NCBI GenBank assembly: GCA_902574035.1
Contig: CACGMC010000002.1
Location: forward strand, 202,865 to 266,864
Direction: 5' to 3'
From: an uncultured Pelagibacteraceae bacterium
Lineage (GTDB): Bacteria > Pseudomonadota > Alphaproteobacteria > Pelagibacterales > Pelagibacteraceae
Length of the DNA stretch: 64,000 nucleotides
Shown here piece after piece: positions 39,950-50,677 of the stretch; positions within the stretch are counted from its first letter, which is position 1; each line of letters starts with the position of its first letter. The notes beneath the pieces were generated by a model. It did no database searches, was not told where the DNA came from, and saw only the letters and a program-made list of their open reading frames with translations. A program made the position numbers and the translations under genes.

Positions 39950-41486
39950 AAGTTTATTAACTAAATCCTCGCTAATTTTTTTAATTTTTTTTTCCATAAT
40001 ATTTAATCAACATCATGGATATATAGGAATATTACCTATAGATAGTTTTTTAATTTTTAATTCGGGTTACGATTTAATGAATGGATATTATCCATTTAAA
40101 GATTATTGGACTATTAAAGAGCCATTTATTGATTTAATACAAGCGATTTTTTTTAAAGTATTTGGTGTTTCATGGTTTTCTTACATTTTTCATGCGTCAA
40201 TTTTTAATTGTATTATTACAGTTTGCACTTTTTATTTATTAAAAAAATTTAATTTAGAGAATAAATTTTGTTTTTTTTATTCTATTTGTGTTGCAATATT
40301 ATTTTACCCTACAGCTGGAACACCATTTAGTGATCATCATACTCTAATATTTTGTTTGTTATCTCTTTATTGTTTTATCTTGGCGATTATTAAAAAAAAT
40401 AATACTTACTGGTTTCTGACTCCAATTATTCTTGGATTTTCTTTTTTATCAAAACAGGCGCCAACAATTTACGTTATTTTTGTAATAACAATTTTATCAA
40501 TCATATTTTTTATAAAATCAAAGAGTATATTTAGTTTTATATCTGCATTCATTGGTGCGATGGTATTTTTGATTTTGTTTTTCATTTTGATTTATTTAGG
40601 CAATATTAATTTTAATGATTTTATAATTCAATATTTTTCATATCCACAATCACTTGGAGGAAGTAGATTTGAATGGTTATCGCCATTTGAATTTCAAAGA
40701 ATTATTTGGCGTTATAAATTACAATATTTATCTATAGCAGTATTATTTTATTTAGTAATAAAATTTTCATTCTCAAGAAATAAAAAAGATTTTTCAGATT
40801 ATTTAATTTTATTAAGTATAATTTCCTTTTGCTTACTAACTATAATGCACCAATTGATGACGATAAATGCAATTTTTATTTATTGTTTAATACCAATTTT
40901 TTGTGGTCTCTCTCACGTATATTCCAAAAGGTATTTAAGCAGTGAAAAGATGATAAATCGTTTTTTAATAACTTTAACGCTCTGTTCAACCGTATACTAT
41001 TATTTTAATTATATAAAAAATCGTACTTTCATGGACTTAAGAGGAGTAAACTTAACAAAGTCGATAGACGGAAATAAAATACATCCTAAATTATCAAACA
41101 TTCAATGGATAACTATGTTTTATCCTGATAACCCAGAGGAAGAAATTTCAAATATTGTATTAGCAATTAAAACATTAGAAAAAGATAAAAGTAAAAAAAT
41201 GCTTATAACAGATTATCAATTTATCTCTGTTTTTTTAAAAGAGTATGACTATTCTCCTACAAGATTTTGGTATGATTTTCATGGTTATCCATCAGAAAAT
41301 AATAAGTATTTTAATTACTGGAAGCAGTTTGTTCTGAAAAAGATAAGAAATAATAACATCAAAAGTATTTATGTGTTGAAACCTTTGCACGGTGAAACCA
41401 AACCATTAGAAAATATCTTAAAAGGCTGTTATCAGAGAAAAAATTTTTCTGATGTATTTTACAAATTAATTTTAAAAAATTGCTAA
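39933..41486 (+). CDS. polytopic membrane protein, probable lipid-linked glycosyltransferase (PMT/ArnT-like superfamily)
   Basis: ~12 hydrophobic segments; early loop 'FNSGYDLMNGYYPFKDYWTIKEPFIDLIQAIFFKVFG' typical of GT-C enzymes; 17-nt overlap with upstream methyltransferase. Confidence 0.55.
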   Translation: MKIKNKSLLTKSSLIFLIFFSIIFNQHHGYIGILPIDSFLIFNSGYDLMNGYYPFKDYWTIKEPFIDLIQAIFFKVFGVSWFSYIFHASIFNCIITVCTFYLLKKFNLENKFCFFYSICVAILFYPTAGTPFSDHHTLIFCLLSLYCFILAIIKKNNTYWFLTPIILGFSFLSKQAPTIYVIFVITILSIIFFIKSKSIFSFISAFIGAMVFLILFFILIYLGNINFNDFIIQYFSYPQSLGGSRFEWLSPFEFQRIIWRYKLQYLSIAVLFYLVIKFSFSRNKKDFSDYLILLSIISFCLLTIMHQLMTINAIFIYCLIPIFCGLSHVYSKRYLSSEKMINRFLITLTLCSTVYYYFNYIKNRTFMDLRGVNLTKSIDGNKIHPKLSNIQWITMFYPDNPEEEISNIVLAIKTLEKDKSKKMLITDYQFISVFLKEYDYSPTRFWYDFHGYPSENNKYFNYWKQFVLKKIRNNNIKSIYVLKPLHGETKPLENILKGCYQRKNFSDVFYKLILKNC

Positions 41487-41505
41487 TTTTAAACTTTAAT
41501 GTTAA

Positions 41506-41583
41506 TGGCGGGAGTGACGGGACTCGAACCCGCGGCCTCCTGCGTGACAGGCAGGCGCTCTAACCAAACTGAGCTACACCCCC
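41506..41583 (-). tRNA. tRNA-Asp (GTC), CCA encoded
   Basis: GGGGGTG…CACTCCC acceptor stem, anticodon loop CTGTCAC, TTCGAGTCC T-arm, 3' GCCA. Confidence 0.95.
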
Positions 41584-41585
41584 AA

Positions 41586-41661
41586 TGGTGGGTGGTAAAG
41601 GACTCGAACCTATGACCCTCTCGGTGTAAACGAGATGCTCTACCAACTGAGCTAACCACCC
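41586..41661 (-). tRNA. tRNA-Val (TAC), CCA encoded
   Basis: GGGTGGT…ACCACCC acceptor, anticodon TAC in TTTACAC, GGTTCGAGTCC T-arm, 3' ACCA. Confidence 0.95.
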
Positions 41662-41747
41662 TAAAATTTGTTCGACATATACAATATAATTCCCGTAAAG
41701 TAAAAATGTATTTATAGAGCTATAAATAAGCTGTATTATTAATAATT

Positions 41748-42308
41748 ATGATTCTTGAATGTAAATCTTGCCAAAAAAAATTTGTTGTTCCGGATAACGC
41801 TATTCCGGCTACTGGCAGATTAGTCCAATGCAGTTCATGTGGAAACAAATGGACACAATTTCCAGTTTCAAAAAAGGTAACTAAAAAATCAAAAACTCCT
41901 CATTCTAAAAATGAAAAAATAGAAAAACCAACTCTAGTTAAATCTAAATTTAAAGAGATAAAAACTTTCGATACAGTAATAAAGAAAAAGAAAAAAATAA
42001 AAAAAAGGTCAGGACCATCAATCTACTCTAAAGAATATCTAGAAAAAAAACATGGTATTAGAATTGATGAAAATTTTAAGAATAATTTAAAAGATAAATC
42101 AAATAAAAAAGTTTCTCAGTCATATTTTGGCTTTTACAGCTACACAATTATATTTCTATTTTTAGTTACGTCGATAATAGGAATTATAAATCTTACTAGG
42201 GAAATTATTATATTCTACTTTCCTTTTACGGAGATCTATATAAAATACTTGTTTGAAAATCTAAATTATTTTGGGATACTTTTAAGAGATACATTTAATT
42301 TATATTAA
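41748..42308 (+). CDS. MJ0042-type zinc-ribbon domain protein with one C-terminal transmembrane segment
   Basis: 'MILECKSCQKKFVVPDNAIPATGRLVQCSSCGNKW' two CxxC pairs; hydrophobic C-terminal stretch. Confidence 0.75.
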   Translation: MILECKSCQKKFVVPDNAIPATGRLVQCSSCGNKWTQFPVSKKVTKKSKTPHSKNEKIEKPTLVKSKFKEIKTFDTVIKKKKKIKKRSGPSIYSKEYLEKKHGIRIDENFKNNLKDKSNKKVSQSYFGFYSYTIIFLFLVTSIIGIINLTREIIIFYFPFTEIYIKYLFENLNYFGILLRDTFNLY

Positions 42309-44851
42309 TTTTCCAGTTCTTTTATATTAATAAAATTTTTAGATAAATTTGCATTATTCTTTTTAATATCTTTATAGAAATTCCAAGCTAATACGACCAT
42401 AGTATTATTGTTGTTTTTTACTAATTTTTTACTTTTAATAGGTATTTTTACGCCAGGAATAAATTTGTTATGTTTTAAAGAATTATCCTCTACTATAAAA
42501 TCTATTTGATCTGAAATACCATAAAAATTTAGTGCTGTTGTAGCTTTTGCTGGTGCGCCATAACCTATTATTTTTTTATGATCTTTCTTCAGTTTATTAA
42601 AATTTTTAATAATATTTTCTCTTATTTTATAAACTTTTTCCCCAAATTTTTTATATGTACTAAATTTTTTTATTCCAAATTTATTTTCATCATTAATTAA
42701 TTTTTTAACACTCTTTTCAACTTTTTTGTTTTTATCTTTGGAAACGTATATTCTAATTGAACCTCCGTGAGTATCGATTCTTTCTGCTCGATAAATTTTA
42801 GTGTTTAGTCTATTAAAAAAATTATTTAATGATGTTAAAGACCAATAATTGTAATGTTCATGGTATATATTATCAAATGTAAGATCTTTTAAGGTATTGA
42901 GCAAATATTGAACTTCAATGATTATAGTACCTTTTTTATCTAGTAGTTTAAACATACAATCTGCCATCCCTTGAAGATTATCTGAATGTGCAAAAACATT
43001 AGAAGCTAATATCAAATTAGCTCCCTTTTTAATTTTTTTTAAATTTTTATTATTTAAAAAACCATTAAAAGTTTTGATTTTATTTTTGTTAGCACTCTTA
43101 GCTAAATTTTTCGCGGGTTCAACACCTAGTATATTTTTAAAATTTAAGTCTTTAAAGGGTTTGAGTGCTACGCCGTCATTGCTGCCAATATCGATTATAT
43201 ATGATTTTTTTGGTTTTAACTTAAAATCTTTTATATATTTTTGAGCCGCTCTTACAAAATGATCTCTAAAAACTTTTGAAGTAGAGGATGTATACAAATA
43301 ATTTGAAAACATCTTTTTTGGATCTACAGAAACTGATAATTGACAATTGTGACATTTTTCACAATAGTTCATTTCTAGTGGGTAAAGCTCACTCTTATCG
43401 TTTTTATTTTTGATTAAATTATTTGCAAGAGGCTGGTAACCTAAGGAGACTACTCTTTTTAATTTTGTACTTCCGCATGATCTACATTCAAATTTATAAC
43501 AATTCATTAATAGATTTTTCTCATTCTCATCAACGAAAACATGTTTGATAGTATGTGTGATACCATAATTATCATGTTCTCTTTCGCCTCTAACTAAATT
43601 TAAAAAAGTTGTATCTTTAGTAAAAACCATTGTGTGGGCAACATTTGGTTTAATAATTGATAGTTCGCCCTCATTAACAACTTGAGTTACTTTAGGAGAT
43701 CCAGGATTTATAATGTCCTGAAAAACTTCAATTATTTGTCCTTTTGTAAAAAGACACTTTTGTTCTTGTTGTGGATGATAATGATTAGCTCTAATAGTAC
43801 CTTTTTTAGAGCTAATTAAACCTATTAAGTTTATAGGTTCTGTAAGCTCATGATTGCTTATTTTTCCTCTTTTATCTACAAATTCATTGTCACCACTTTT
43901 AACATATTCTAAATCTTTTTTTTTATTTTGATTTGACCATTTTAAAATCATTTCTTTGATGCTTTCATCAAGACTATAAAGAAATTTAAAACCTTTTTTC
44001 TTAATTTTCTTGTTGGAAAGAGAAAACCCTAGATTTGGTATCTCATCATTGGTCTCTCTTAAGACAACTTTAGGATTATATTTTTTACATATTTCTGCTA
44101 CTTCCTTAACTGTAACAGTATCTTTGGTTAAATTAAATATTTCCTTATTAATATCTTTTTTTTCTTCCACAAATTTAAAACATCTAGCTACATCTATTAA
44201 AGGCACTAAACTCTTTATTTGTTTTCCTCCAGAAAATAATTTTAAAACTCCATTCTGAGAAGCGATCTTTGAAAATAAATTTGGCATTATATCAATTCGC
44301 ATTGTATCAGTAGAATATCCATACACAGAGCCTAGTCTTAATATTACATAATTTTTTCCAGACTCTTTTAGTTGCTTCTCGTTATAATCTTTTGATTTTG
44401 CATAAGATAAAACTGGAGAAGTAATTTCTTCTTCTAAAATATCTTTCTTAACTTCATTTATTCCTTCATAAACAACATGGGTTGACGGCATTACTATTTT
44501 GCAATCATCTGATATAACATTCAAAATATTTTGAGTTCCCTGTTCTGCATTAAGCTTTATCTCGTTGTTAATTTGATCATTACTCTCGCTTTTTACTCTT
44601 GGCACATTTGTGATACCTGCCAAATGATGAACAACGTCTGCATCTCCACAGTAATGTTTTATTAAATCTTTATCTAAAATATCACCTTGTACAAAGTTAA
44701 TATTCCAGTTTCTTAGCTGATTAACCCTTTCAGAAATAAATCTATTATCAATTACTGTGATTTCATCATTCCAACTATAACCTGAATAGATTTTGCATAA
44801 CTCAGTGCCAATGTATCCTAAGCCACCAGTAATAATAATTTTCTTTCCCAT
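42305..44851 (-). CDS. trifunctional fusion: NAD-dependent sugar epimerase/dehydratase + cupin + C-methyltransferase (zinc-binding N-domain and SAM domain)
   Basis: 'KKIIITGGLGYIGTELCKIY' Rossmann; 'ANHYHPQQEQKCLFTKGQIIEVFQD…VAHTMVF' cupin; 'CRSCGSTKLKRVVSLGYQPLANN…MNYCEKCHNCQL…IIDIGSNDGVALKPF…EVQYLLNTL…DNIYHEHYNYWSLTSL' C-methyltransferase. Confidence 0.85.
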   Translation of the reverse strand: MGKKIIITGGLGYIGTELCKIYSGYSWNDEITVIDNRFISERVNQLRNWNINFVQGDILDKDLIKHYCGDADVVHHLAGITNVPRVKSESNDQINNEIKLNAEQGTQNILNVISDDCKIVMPSTHVVYEGINEVKKDILEEEITSPVLSYAKSKDYNEKQLKESGKNYVILRLGSVYGYSTDTMRIDIMPNLFSKIASQNGVLKLFSGGKQIKSLVPLIDVARCFKFVEEKKDINKEIFNLTKDTVTVKEVAEICKKYNPKVVLRETNDEIPNLGFSLSNKKIKKKGFKFLYSLDESIKEMILKWSNQNKKKDLEYVKSGDNEFVDKRGKISNHELTEPINLIGLISSKKGTIRANHYHPQQEQKCLFTKGQIIEVFQDIINPGSPKVTQVVNEGELSIIKPNVAHTMVFTKDTTFLNLVRGEREHDNYGITHTIKHVFVDENEKNLLMNCYKFECRSCGSTKLKRVVSLGYQPLANNLIKNKNDKSELYPLEMNYCEKCHNCQLSVSVDPKKMFSNYLYTSSTSKVFRDHFVRAAQKYIKDFKLKPKKSYIIDIGSNDGVALKPFKDLNFKNILGVEPAKNLAKSANKNKIKTFNGFLNNKNLKKIKKGANLILASNVFAHSDNLQGMADCMFKLLDKKGTIIIEVQYLLNTLKDLTFDNIYHEHYNYWSLTSLNNFFNRLNTKIYRAERIDTHGGSIRIYVSKDKNKKVEKSVKKLINDENKFGIKKFSTYKKFGEKVYKIRENIIKNFNKLKKDHKKIIGYGAPAKATTALNFYGISDQIDFIVEDNSLKHNKFIPGVKIPIKSKKLVKNNNNTMVVLAWNFYKDIKKNNANLSKNFINIKELEN

Positions 44852-44909
44852 GGAAAATAAATTTACTCTAAATATTATTTAGAAACAATAATGTTTATAT
44901 CTTAATTGC

Positions 44910-47294
44910 TTAATTAATAGGAGCTTTTGACTCTTCCTTAGTTTTATTTTTTGATAATTGTTCAACTTCTACCCATTCTACTCTTTTAAGGTTTTTTGTT
45001 AAAGCAATCTTTAAAACATCATCAACATTTTTTACAGGTATAATTTCCATATGTTTTTTAATTGAATCTGGAACTTCAGCAAGATCTTTTTTATTTTCTA
45101 TCGGTATTAAAACTTTTTTGATCCCAGCCCTGTGAGCTGCTAAAAGTTTTTCTTTCAATCCCCCGATTGGTAAAACTAAGCCTCTCAAGGTGACTTCTCC
45201 TGTCATTGCTACTTTTTTATCAACTGGTATCTCAGTAATAGCAGAGACAATTGAGGTTACCATTGCTATACCTGCAGAAGGTCCATCTTTAGGAGTGGCT
45301 CCTTCCGGGACATGAATATGAAAATCTTTTTTATCAAAAATTGGTGGTATTATTCCGAATTCTAAACTTTTTGATCTTATATAAGATTTTGCAGCTTTTA
45401 CTGATTCTTGCATAACTTCACCTAGTTTACCTGTAATTTGCATTTTACCCTTACCAGGCATGACAGCAGACTCTATTTTCAAAATCTCACCTCCAACTTC
45501 AGTCCAAGCTAACCCTGTTACAACGCCAATTCTATTTTCTTCTTCTATTTCTCCGTACTTAAATTTTTGAACTCCTAAAAAATTGCTTAATTCTTTTTCG
45601 CTCAGTGATGTATTTACTTTTTCTTTTGCATCAATTTTTTTTACTAGTTTTCTTGCGATTTTAGCAATTTCCCTCTCTAAATTTCTTACTCCAGACTCTC
45701 TAGTATAGTTTCTTATTATTTTTCTATTGACGTCTTCACTTAACTTCCATTCTTCATTTTTTAATCCGTTGTTTTTACTTTGTTTTGGAATCAAATACTT
45801 TTGAGAAATATTCACTTTCTCATCCTCTGTGTAACCTGATATTCTTATCACTTCCATTCTATCTAGAAGTGGAGGTAGAATATTTAAAGTATTAGCCGTT
45901 GTTACGAACATTACATCAGATAAATCGTAATCAACCTCTAAATAATGATCGTTAAATTCTTTATTTTGTTCAGGATCTAAAGCTTCAAGTAAAGCTGAAG
46001 ATGGATCTCCTCTATAGTCGTTACCTACCTTGTCAATTTCATCTAATAAGAATAATGGATTTTTTGATCCAGCCTTTTTCATCATTTGAATTATTTTTCC
46101 AGGTAATGATCCAATATAAGTTCTTCTATGACCCCTTATTTCAGCTTCATCTCTAATTCCTCCTAAAGAAATTCTTATAAACTTTCTATTTGTAGCTTTT
46201 GCTATAGATTTGCCTAAAGAAGTTTTACCTACACCTGGAGGACCAACTAGGCAAAGTATAGGTCCTTTCATTTTTTGAATTCTTTTTTGAACAGCTAAAA
46301 ATTCTATTATTCTTTCTTTAACTTTGTCTAAGCCATAGTGATCTTCGTCAAGAATTTTTTGTGCTGAGCTTAAATCTGTATTTATTTTTGTTTTTTCTGA
46401 CCAAGGTAATTCTGTCATCCAATCAAGATAATTTCTTACCACCGTTGCCTCTGCTGACATGGGACTCATTGATTTCAATTTTTTTAATTCAGAAAAACAT
46501 TTTTCTTGGGCAATTTTCGGCATTTTGGCTTTTGTTATAGCTTTGGAGATGCTGGCAATTTCATCTTTTCCTTCATCAATCTCTCCAAGTTCTTTTTGAA
46601 TAGCTTTTAATTGCTCATTCAGATAGTACTCTCTTTGCGTTTTTTCCATTTGAGTTTTAACTCTTCCCCTGATTTTCTTTTCAACAGATATCACGCTAGT
46701 TTCCTTATTGACAATCTCGTAAATTTTTTCCAATCTTTTTCTTAAGTCCCTAATTTCGAGAATTTCTTGTTTTTGAAAAATTTTTATGTTTAAGTTGGCT
46801 GCAATATTGTCTGCTATTATTTTTGCATCTTTTGAATTTTTAATAATATTGAGATTTTCAGTAAAATCTTTTTTATTTAAAACAATTAATTTTTCAAACC
46901 TTTTAACAAGTCCTTGTGCATAAACATCTAAATCTTTTGAGACATTTGTATCTGCAGCTATTTCAACATTGCATTTTAAAAAAGTATTTTCATTTGTTAT
47001 ATTTGTTATTTTTACTCTCTTCTGTCCTTCAACAAGCACCTTCACAGTTCCGTCGGGTAATTTTAAAAGTTGAAGAACTTTGCTCAAACATCCAAAAGAA
47101 AATAAATCTTTTTCGGAAGGGTCATCGGTTTCTGAATTTTTCTGAGCGACTAGAATTATTGACTTATCTGTTTTCATTGCTTCTTGTAAGGCTTTGATTG
47201 ACTTTTCTCTGCCAACAAACAATGGAACTACAATTGATGGAAAAATGACTATATCTCTAAGGGGCAGTAAAGGTTTTGTATATGTGACGTCCAT
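44910..47294 (-). CDS. lon: ATP-dependent protease Lon
   Basis: 'GPPGVGKTSLGKSIAKATNRKF', 'HVPEGATPKDGPSAGIAMVTSIVS'. Confidence 0.97.
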   Translation of the reverse strand: MDVTYTKPLLPLRDIVIFPSIVVPLFVGREKSIKALQEAMKTDKSIILVAQKNSETDDPSEKDLFSFGCLSKVLQLLKLPDGTVKVLVEGQKRVKITNITNENTFLKCNVEIAADTNVSKDLDVYAQGLVKRFEKLIVLNKKDFTENLNIIKNSKDAKIIADNIAANLNIKIFQKQEILEIRDLRKRLEKIYEIVNKETSVISVEKKIRGRVKTQMEKTQREYYLNEQLKAIQKELGEIDEGKDEIASISKAITKAKMPKIAQEKCFSELKKLKSMSPMSAEATVVRNYLDWMTELPWSEKTKINTDLSSAQKILDEDHYGLDKVKERIIEFLAVQKRIQKMKGPILCLVGPPGVGKTSLGKSIAKATNRKFIRISLGGIRDEAEIRGHRRTYIGSLPGKIIQMMKKAGSKNPLFLLDEIDKVGNDYRGDPSSALLEALDPEQNKEFNDHYLEVDYDLSDVMFVTTANTLNILPPLLDRMEVIRISGYTEDEKVNISQKYLIPKQSKNNGLKNEEWKLSEDVNRKIIRNYTRESGVRNLEREIAKIARKLVKKIDAKEKVNTSLSEKELSNFLGVQKFKYGEIEEENRIGVVTGLAWTEVGGEILKIESAVMPGKGKMQITGKLGEVMQESVKAAKSYIRSKSLEFGIIPPIFDKKDFHIHVPEGATPKDGPSAGIAMVTSIVSAITEIPVDKKVAMTGEVTLRGLVLPIGGLKEKLLAAHRAGIKKVLIPIENKKDLAEVPDSIKKHMEIIPVKNVDDVLKIALTKNLKRVEWVEVEQLSKNKTKEESKAPIN

Positions 47295-47342
47295 GCTTAT
47301 TTATATGATAATTTTAATCAATATTTCAAGGAACAAATTGGC

Positions 47343-48596
47343 TTATGCTACTGATGTTGATTGTTTTTTGCCATAAGTGATAATTGGGTCACTCTCACCT
47401 TTTGCTGATGATTTATCAATAGTTACTTTTAAAACATCCTCTTTATCAGGCAATTCAAACATCGTCTTCAAGAGAATATTTTCTAATATAGACCTTAATC
47501 CTCTAGCACCAGTTTTTTTCTTAATTGCTTTTTTTGCTATTTCAAGAACTGCATCTTCTTGAAATTCAAGCTCAACATTTTCAAATTCAAACAACCTTTT
47601 GTATTGTTTTATTAATGAGTTTTTTGGCTCTTTAAGTATTTTTATTAATGATGATTCATTTAACTCATCTAAAGTTGCTATAATTGGCATTCTTCCAATA
47701 AACTCTGGAATCAATCCATATTTTATCAAATCCTCAGGTTCGAGAGACTTCATTAATTCTGATAAAGGTAATTCTTTATAACTTTTAACTTTTGCACCGA
47801 AACCAATAGAACTTCCTTTGCCTCTACTATCAATAATCTTATCCAAACCTGCAAAAGCTCCACCGCATATAAATAATATGTTAGTTGTATCTACTTGTAA
47901 AAATTCTTGTTGAGGATGTTTTCTTCCTCCTTGTGGGGGAACGCTTGCAATAGTTCCTTCCATAATTTTAAGTAAAGCTTGTTGTACACCTTCTCCTGAT
48001 ACATCTCTTGTGATTGAAGGGTTTTCTGATTTCCTACTAATTTTATCAACTTCATCAATGTAAACTATTCCACGTTGAGCTTTTTCAACATTATAATCTG
48101 CAGCCTGTAAAAGTTTTAAAATAATATTTTCAACATCTTCTCCTACATAACCTGCTTCAGTCAAGGTTGTAGCATCAGCCATAGTAAAAGGTACGTCCAA
48201 AATTTTTGCTAAAGTTTGAGCCAGTAATGTTTTCCCACATCCAGTTGGACCAACCAATAAAATATTAGATTTAGATAATTCTACGTCTTTATTTGTTTTA
48301 ACTTCGTGATTGAGTCTTTTATAGTGATTATGCACAGCAACAGATAAAACTTCTTTAGCTTTCTTCTGACCTATTACATAATCATCAAGCACGTTACAAA
48401 TTTCTTTGGGTGTTGGAACTCCGTCTTGATGTTTAATAAGTGAGCTTTTATTTTCCTCTTTAATAATATCCATACAAAGCTCAACACACTCATCACAAAT
48501 GAAAACGGTAGGACCTGCAATAAGCTTTCTAACTTCGTGTTGGCTTTTTCCGCAAAAAGAACAATATAATATATTTTTATTATTTTTATCACTCAT
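47343..48596 (-). CDS. clpX: ATP-dependent protease ATP-binding subunit ClpX
   Basis: N-terminal zinc finger '[30 protein letters not shown]', '[18 protein letters not shown]'. Confidence 0.97.
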   Translation of the reverse strand: MSDKNNKNILYCSFCGKSQHEVRKLIAGPTVFICDECVELCMDIIKEENKSSLIKHQDGVPTPKEICNVLDDYVIGQKKAKEVLSVAVHNHYKRLNHEVKTNKDVELSKSNILLVGPTGCGKTLLAQTLAKILDVPFTMADATTLTEAGYVGEDVENIILKLLQAADYNVEKAQRGIVYIDEVDKISRKSENPSITRDVSGEGVQQALLKIMEGTIASVPPQGGRKHPQQEFLQVDTTNILFICGGAFAGLDKIIDSRGKGSSIGFGAKVKSYKELPLSELMKSLEPEDLIKYGLIPEFIGRMPIIATLDELNESSLIKILKEPKNSLIKQYKRLFEFENVELEFQEDAVLEIAKKAIKKKTGARGLRSILENILLKTMFELPDKEDVLKVTIDKSSAKGESDPIITYGKKQSTSVA

Positions 48597-48613
48597 AACG
48601 AATCAATGTTATG

Positions 48614-48642
48614 ATAATAAAGTTCAAATAAAGTCTTATCAA
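48614..48642 (-). promoter_or_regulatory. Candidate sigma70 promoter upstream of clpX
   Basis: Minus strand TTGATA (48642-48637) -17 bp- TATTAT (48619-48614) in the 79-bp clpP-clpX gap. Confidence 0.5.
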
Positions 48643-48675
48643 GCTCAAGTTGAAATATAAGCTATATATTGTGTG

Positions 48676-49287
48676 TTATTTTCTTTTTTCCACAACAGAG
48701 TCAATTAATCCGAATTTTTTTGCCTCCTCTGGAGTCATAAAATTATCTCTTTCTAAGTCTTTGGAAATTTCATCTATAGATTTGCCTGTGTGCTTTGAAT
48801 AAATTTCATTTAGTCTTGTTTTAAGTGATTGAATTTCTTTTGCGTGAATTTGTATGTCTGTAGCCTGACCTTGAAATCCTGCTGATGGTTGATGAACCAT
48901 TATTCGAGAGTTAGGGAGTGAGTACCTTTTTCCTTTTTCTCCTGCAGCTAATAAAAAAGATCCCATAGAGGATGCTTGACCTATACATAAAGTGGATACG
49001 GGTGAGTTAATATATTGCATAGTATCATAAATACCTAGACCTGAAGTAACTAGTCCCCCCGGACTATTAATATAAAAGCTTATTTCTTTTTTTGGGTTTT
49101 CTGATTCTAAAAATAATAATTGCGCAGTCACTAATGAAGCTACATTGTCATTTACCGGACCAACCAGAAAAACTATTCTTTCTTTTAGAAGTCGAGAATA
49201 TATGTCATATGCCCGCTCTCCCTTACTCGACTGCTCAACAACCATTGGGATTAGATTGTTCATTTTTTCTTCAAAATTACGACTCAT
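48676..49287 (-). CDS. clpP: ATP-dependent Clp protease proteolytic subunit
   Basis: '[22 protein letters not shown]', '[14 protein letters not shown]', '[20 protein letters not shown]'. Confidence 0.97.
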   Translation of the reverse strand: MSRNFEEKMNNLIPMVVEQSSKGERAYDIYSRLLKERIVFLVGPVNDNVASLVTAQLLFLESENPKKEISFYINSPGGLVTSGLGIYDTMQYINSPVSTLCIGQASSMGSFLLAAGEKGKRYSLPNSRIMVHQPSAGFQGQATDIQIHAKEIQSLKTRLNEIYSKHTGKSIDEISKDLERDNFMTPEEAKKFGLIDSVVEKRK

Positions 49288-49311
49288 AATTTTGTGTTAT
49301 ACAACTATTGG

Positions 49312-50670
49312 TTACTTTTTGCTAATTTTTTTTGATTTAGATGCTTGAGTCTCTTTTTTTTTAACTTCTAACCTTGATTTTGGATTATTATTATTATTAA
49401 AACTTGCTATCATTTTTTCGGCCTCTTTAATAGTAAGTTCTTTTTTAGTTAATTTTATTTTAGATTTAATAAAATTGATAATTTTTTCCTCATAAATACT
49501 GCTCTGTAAGTGTTGGGTAGCTGATGGGTTTTTTTGATAATACTCAAAAACAAATTTTTCTTGACCAGGCATGCTTTTAACTTGTTTTTGTATCTCATTA
49601 CGTATTTCATCTTCTGTAACTTTAATTTTATTGTTTTCACCGTACTCGTTTAAAATTAAACCTAATTTAATTCTTTTTTCAATAAGTTTAGTATTTTTAT
49701 TATCACTTTTAGTATTAGGATTGCTAGGACTCATTTTAATCTCATTATCAATTAAATTTTGTGGCACCTCTACCTTATGATTTTTTTCTAATTGATCTAA
49801 TATTTCCTTTTTTAAAATTGAATTCAAAGCTAAATTATATTGGTTAGTTATTTGATTTTTTACTTGTTCTGTTAACTCTGATAAGTCTTTGGCACCAAGT
49901 TTTTTTGCAAATTCATCATCAAGTTTATTTTCTTTAGGGCTCTTAACATTTGTGATTTTACATTCAAAAACTGTTTGTTTATTTGCAAGTTCTTTCTTTG
50001 GATGATTTTGAGGTAAAGTAGTTGTGATTTTTTTACTATCATTTTTTTTCACTCCAACTAATTGTTTGTCAAATCCTTGTAAAAATAAATCTTTGCCAAG
50101 TTCTAATGCAACACCTTCTCCTTTTCCTCCTTCAAATTCTTTACCATCAACTGTGGCTTGATAGTTAAATATTACTTGATCTCCCAATTCAGACTTAGTG
50201 TCGGTTTTTTTATCTTCAAAAGATTTGTATTCTTTGATTAGGTTATTCAACTTTTCGTCCAATATATCTTTCCCTACTTTCACCGAGTAGTCAGAAGCTT
50301 TATATTTTTCAAATGATTGCAATTTTATTTCAGGTAATAAATCTAACTGCAATTCAAAATTTAAATCTTTTCCCTCACCGAATGTTTTAAGATCAATTTT
50401 AGGTTGGCCAGCAATTTTTAGCTTTTTTTCCTGGATAGCTTTTGTAGTACTTTCCTTTAAAACTTTATCAATTACCTCACCATAAGTTGCTTTACCAAAT
50501 TGTTTTTTAATTATTAATGGAGGGACTTTACCTTTTCTAAAACCTTTAAGATCTATTTCATTTTGTAATTCTAGTAATCTATTATCTAGTTTTTTTTTAA
50601 TATCATTTTTATCTACGTAAATAGATAAAGTTGTTTTTAAACCCTTTTTTGACTGTACATTTATTTTCAT
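49312..50670 (-). CDS. tig: trigger factor
   Basis: 'EIDLKGFRKGKVPPLIIKKQFG', FKBP-like 'GDQVIFNYQATVDGKEFEGGKGEGVALELG'; upstream of clpPX-lon. Confidence 0.95.
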   Translation of the reverse strand: MKINVQSKKGLKTTLSIYVDKNDIKKKLDNRLLELQNEIDLKGFRKGKVPPLIIKKQFGKATYGEVIDKVLKESTTKAIQEKKLKIAGQPKIDLKTFGEGKDLNFELQLDLLPEIKLQSFEKYKASDYSVKVGKDILDEKLNNLIKEYKSFEDKKTDTKSELGDQVIFNYQATVDGKEFEGGKGEGVALELGKDLFLQGFDKQLVGVKKNDSKKITTTLPQNHPKKELANKQTVFECKITNVKSPKENKLDDEFAKKLGAKDLSELTEQVKNQITNQYNLALNSILKKEILDQLEKNHKVEVPQNLIDNEIKMSPSNPNTKSDNKNTKLIEKRIKLGLILNEYGENNKIKVTEDEIRNEIQKQVKSMPGQEKFVFEYYQKNPSATQHLQSSIYEEKIINFIKSKIKLTKKELTIKEAEKMIASFNNNNNPKSRLEVKKKETQASKSKKISKK

Positions 50671-50677
50671 AAATATT

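Noticed and set aside
47296-47330. Heat-shock-like promoter (CTTG…CATAT) upstream of lon
   Set aside because: Spacing (19) and -10 match are poor, and the predicted start would almost coincide with the lon ATG.
49455-49640. Second minus-strand ORF inside tig (and similar nested ORFs at 30492 and 48374)
   Set aside because: Out-of-frame shadow ORFs within well-supported genes; no independent evidence.
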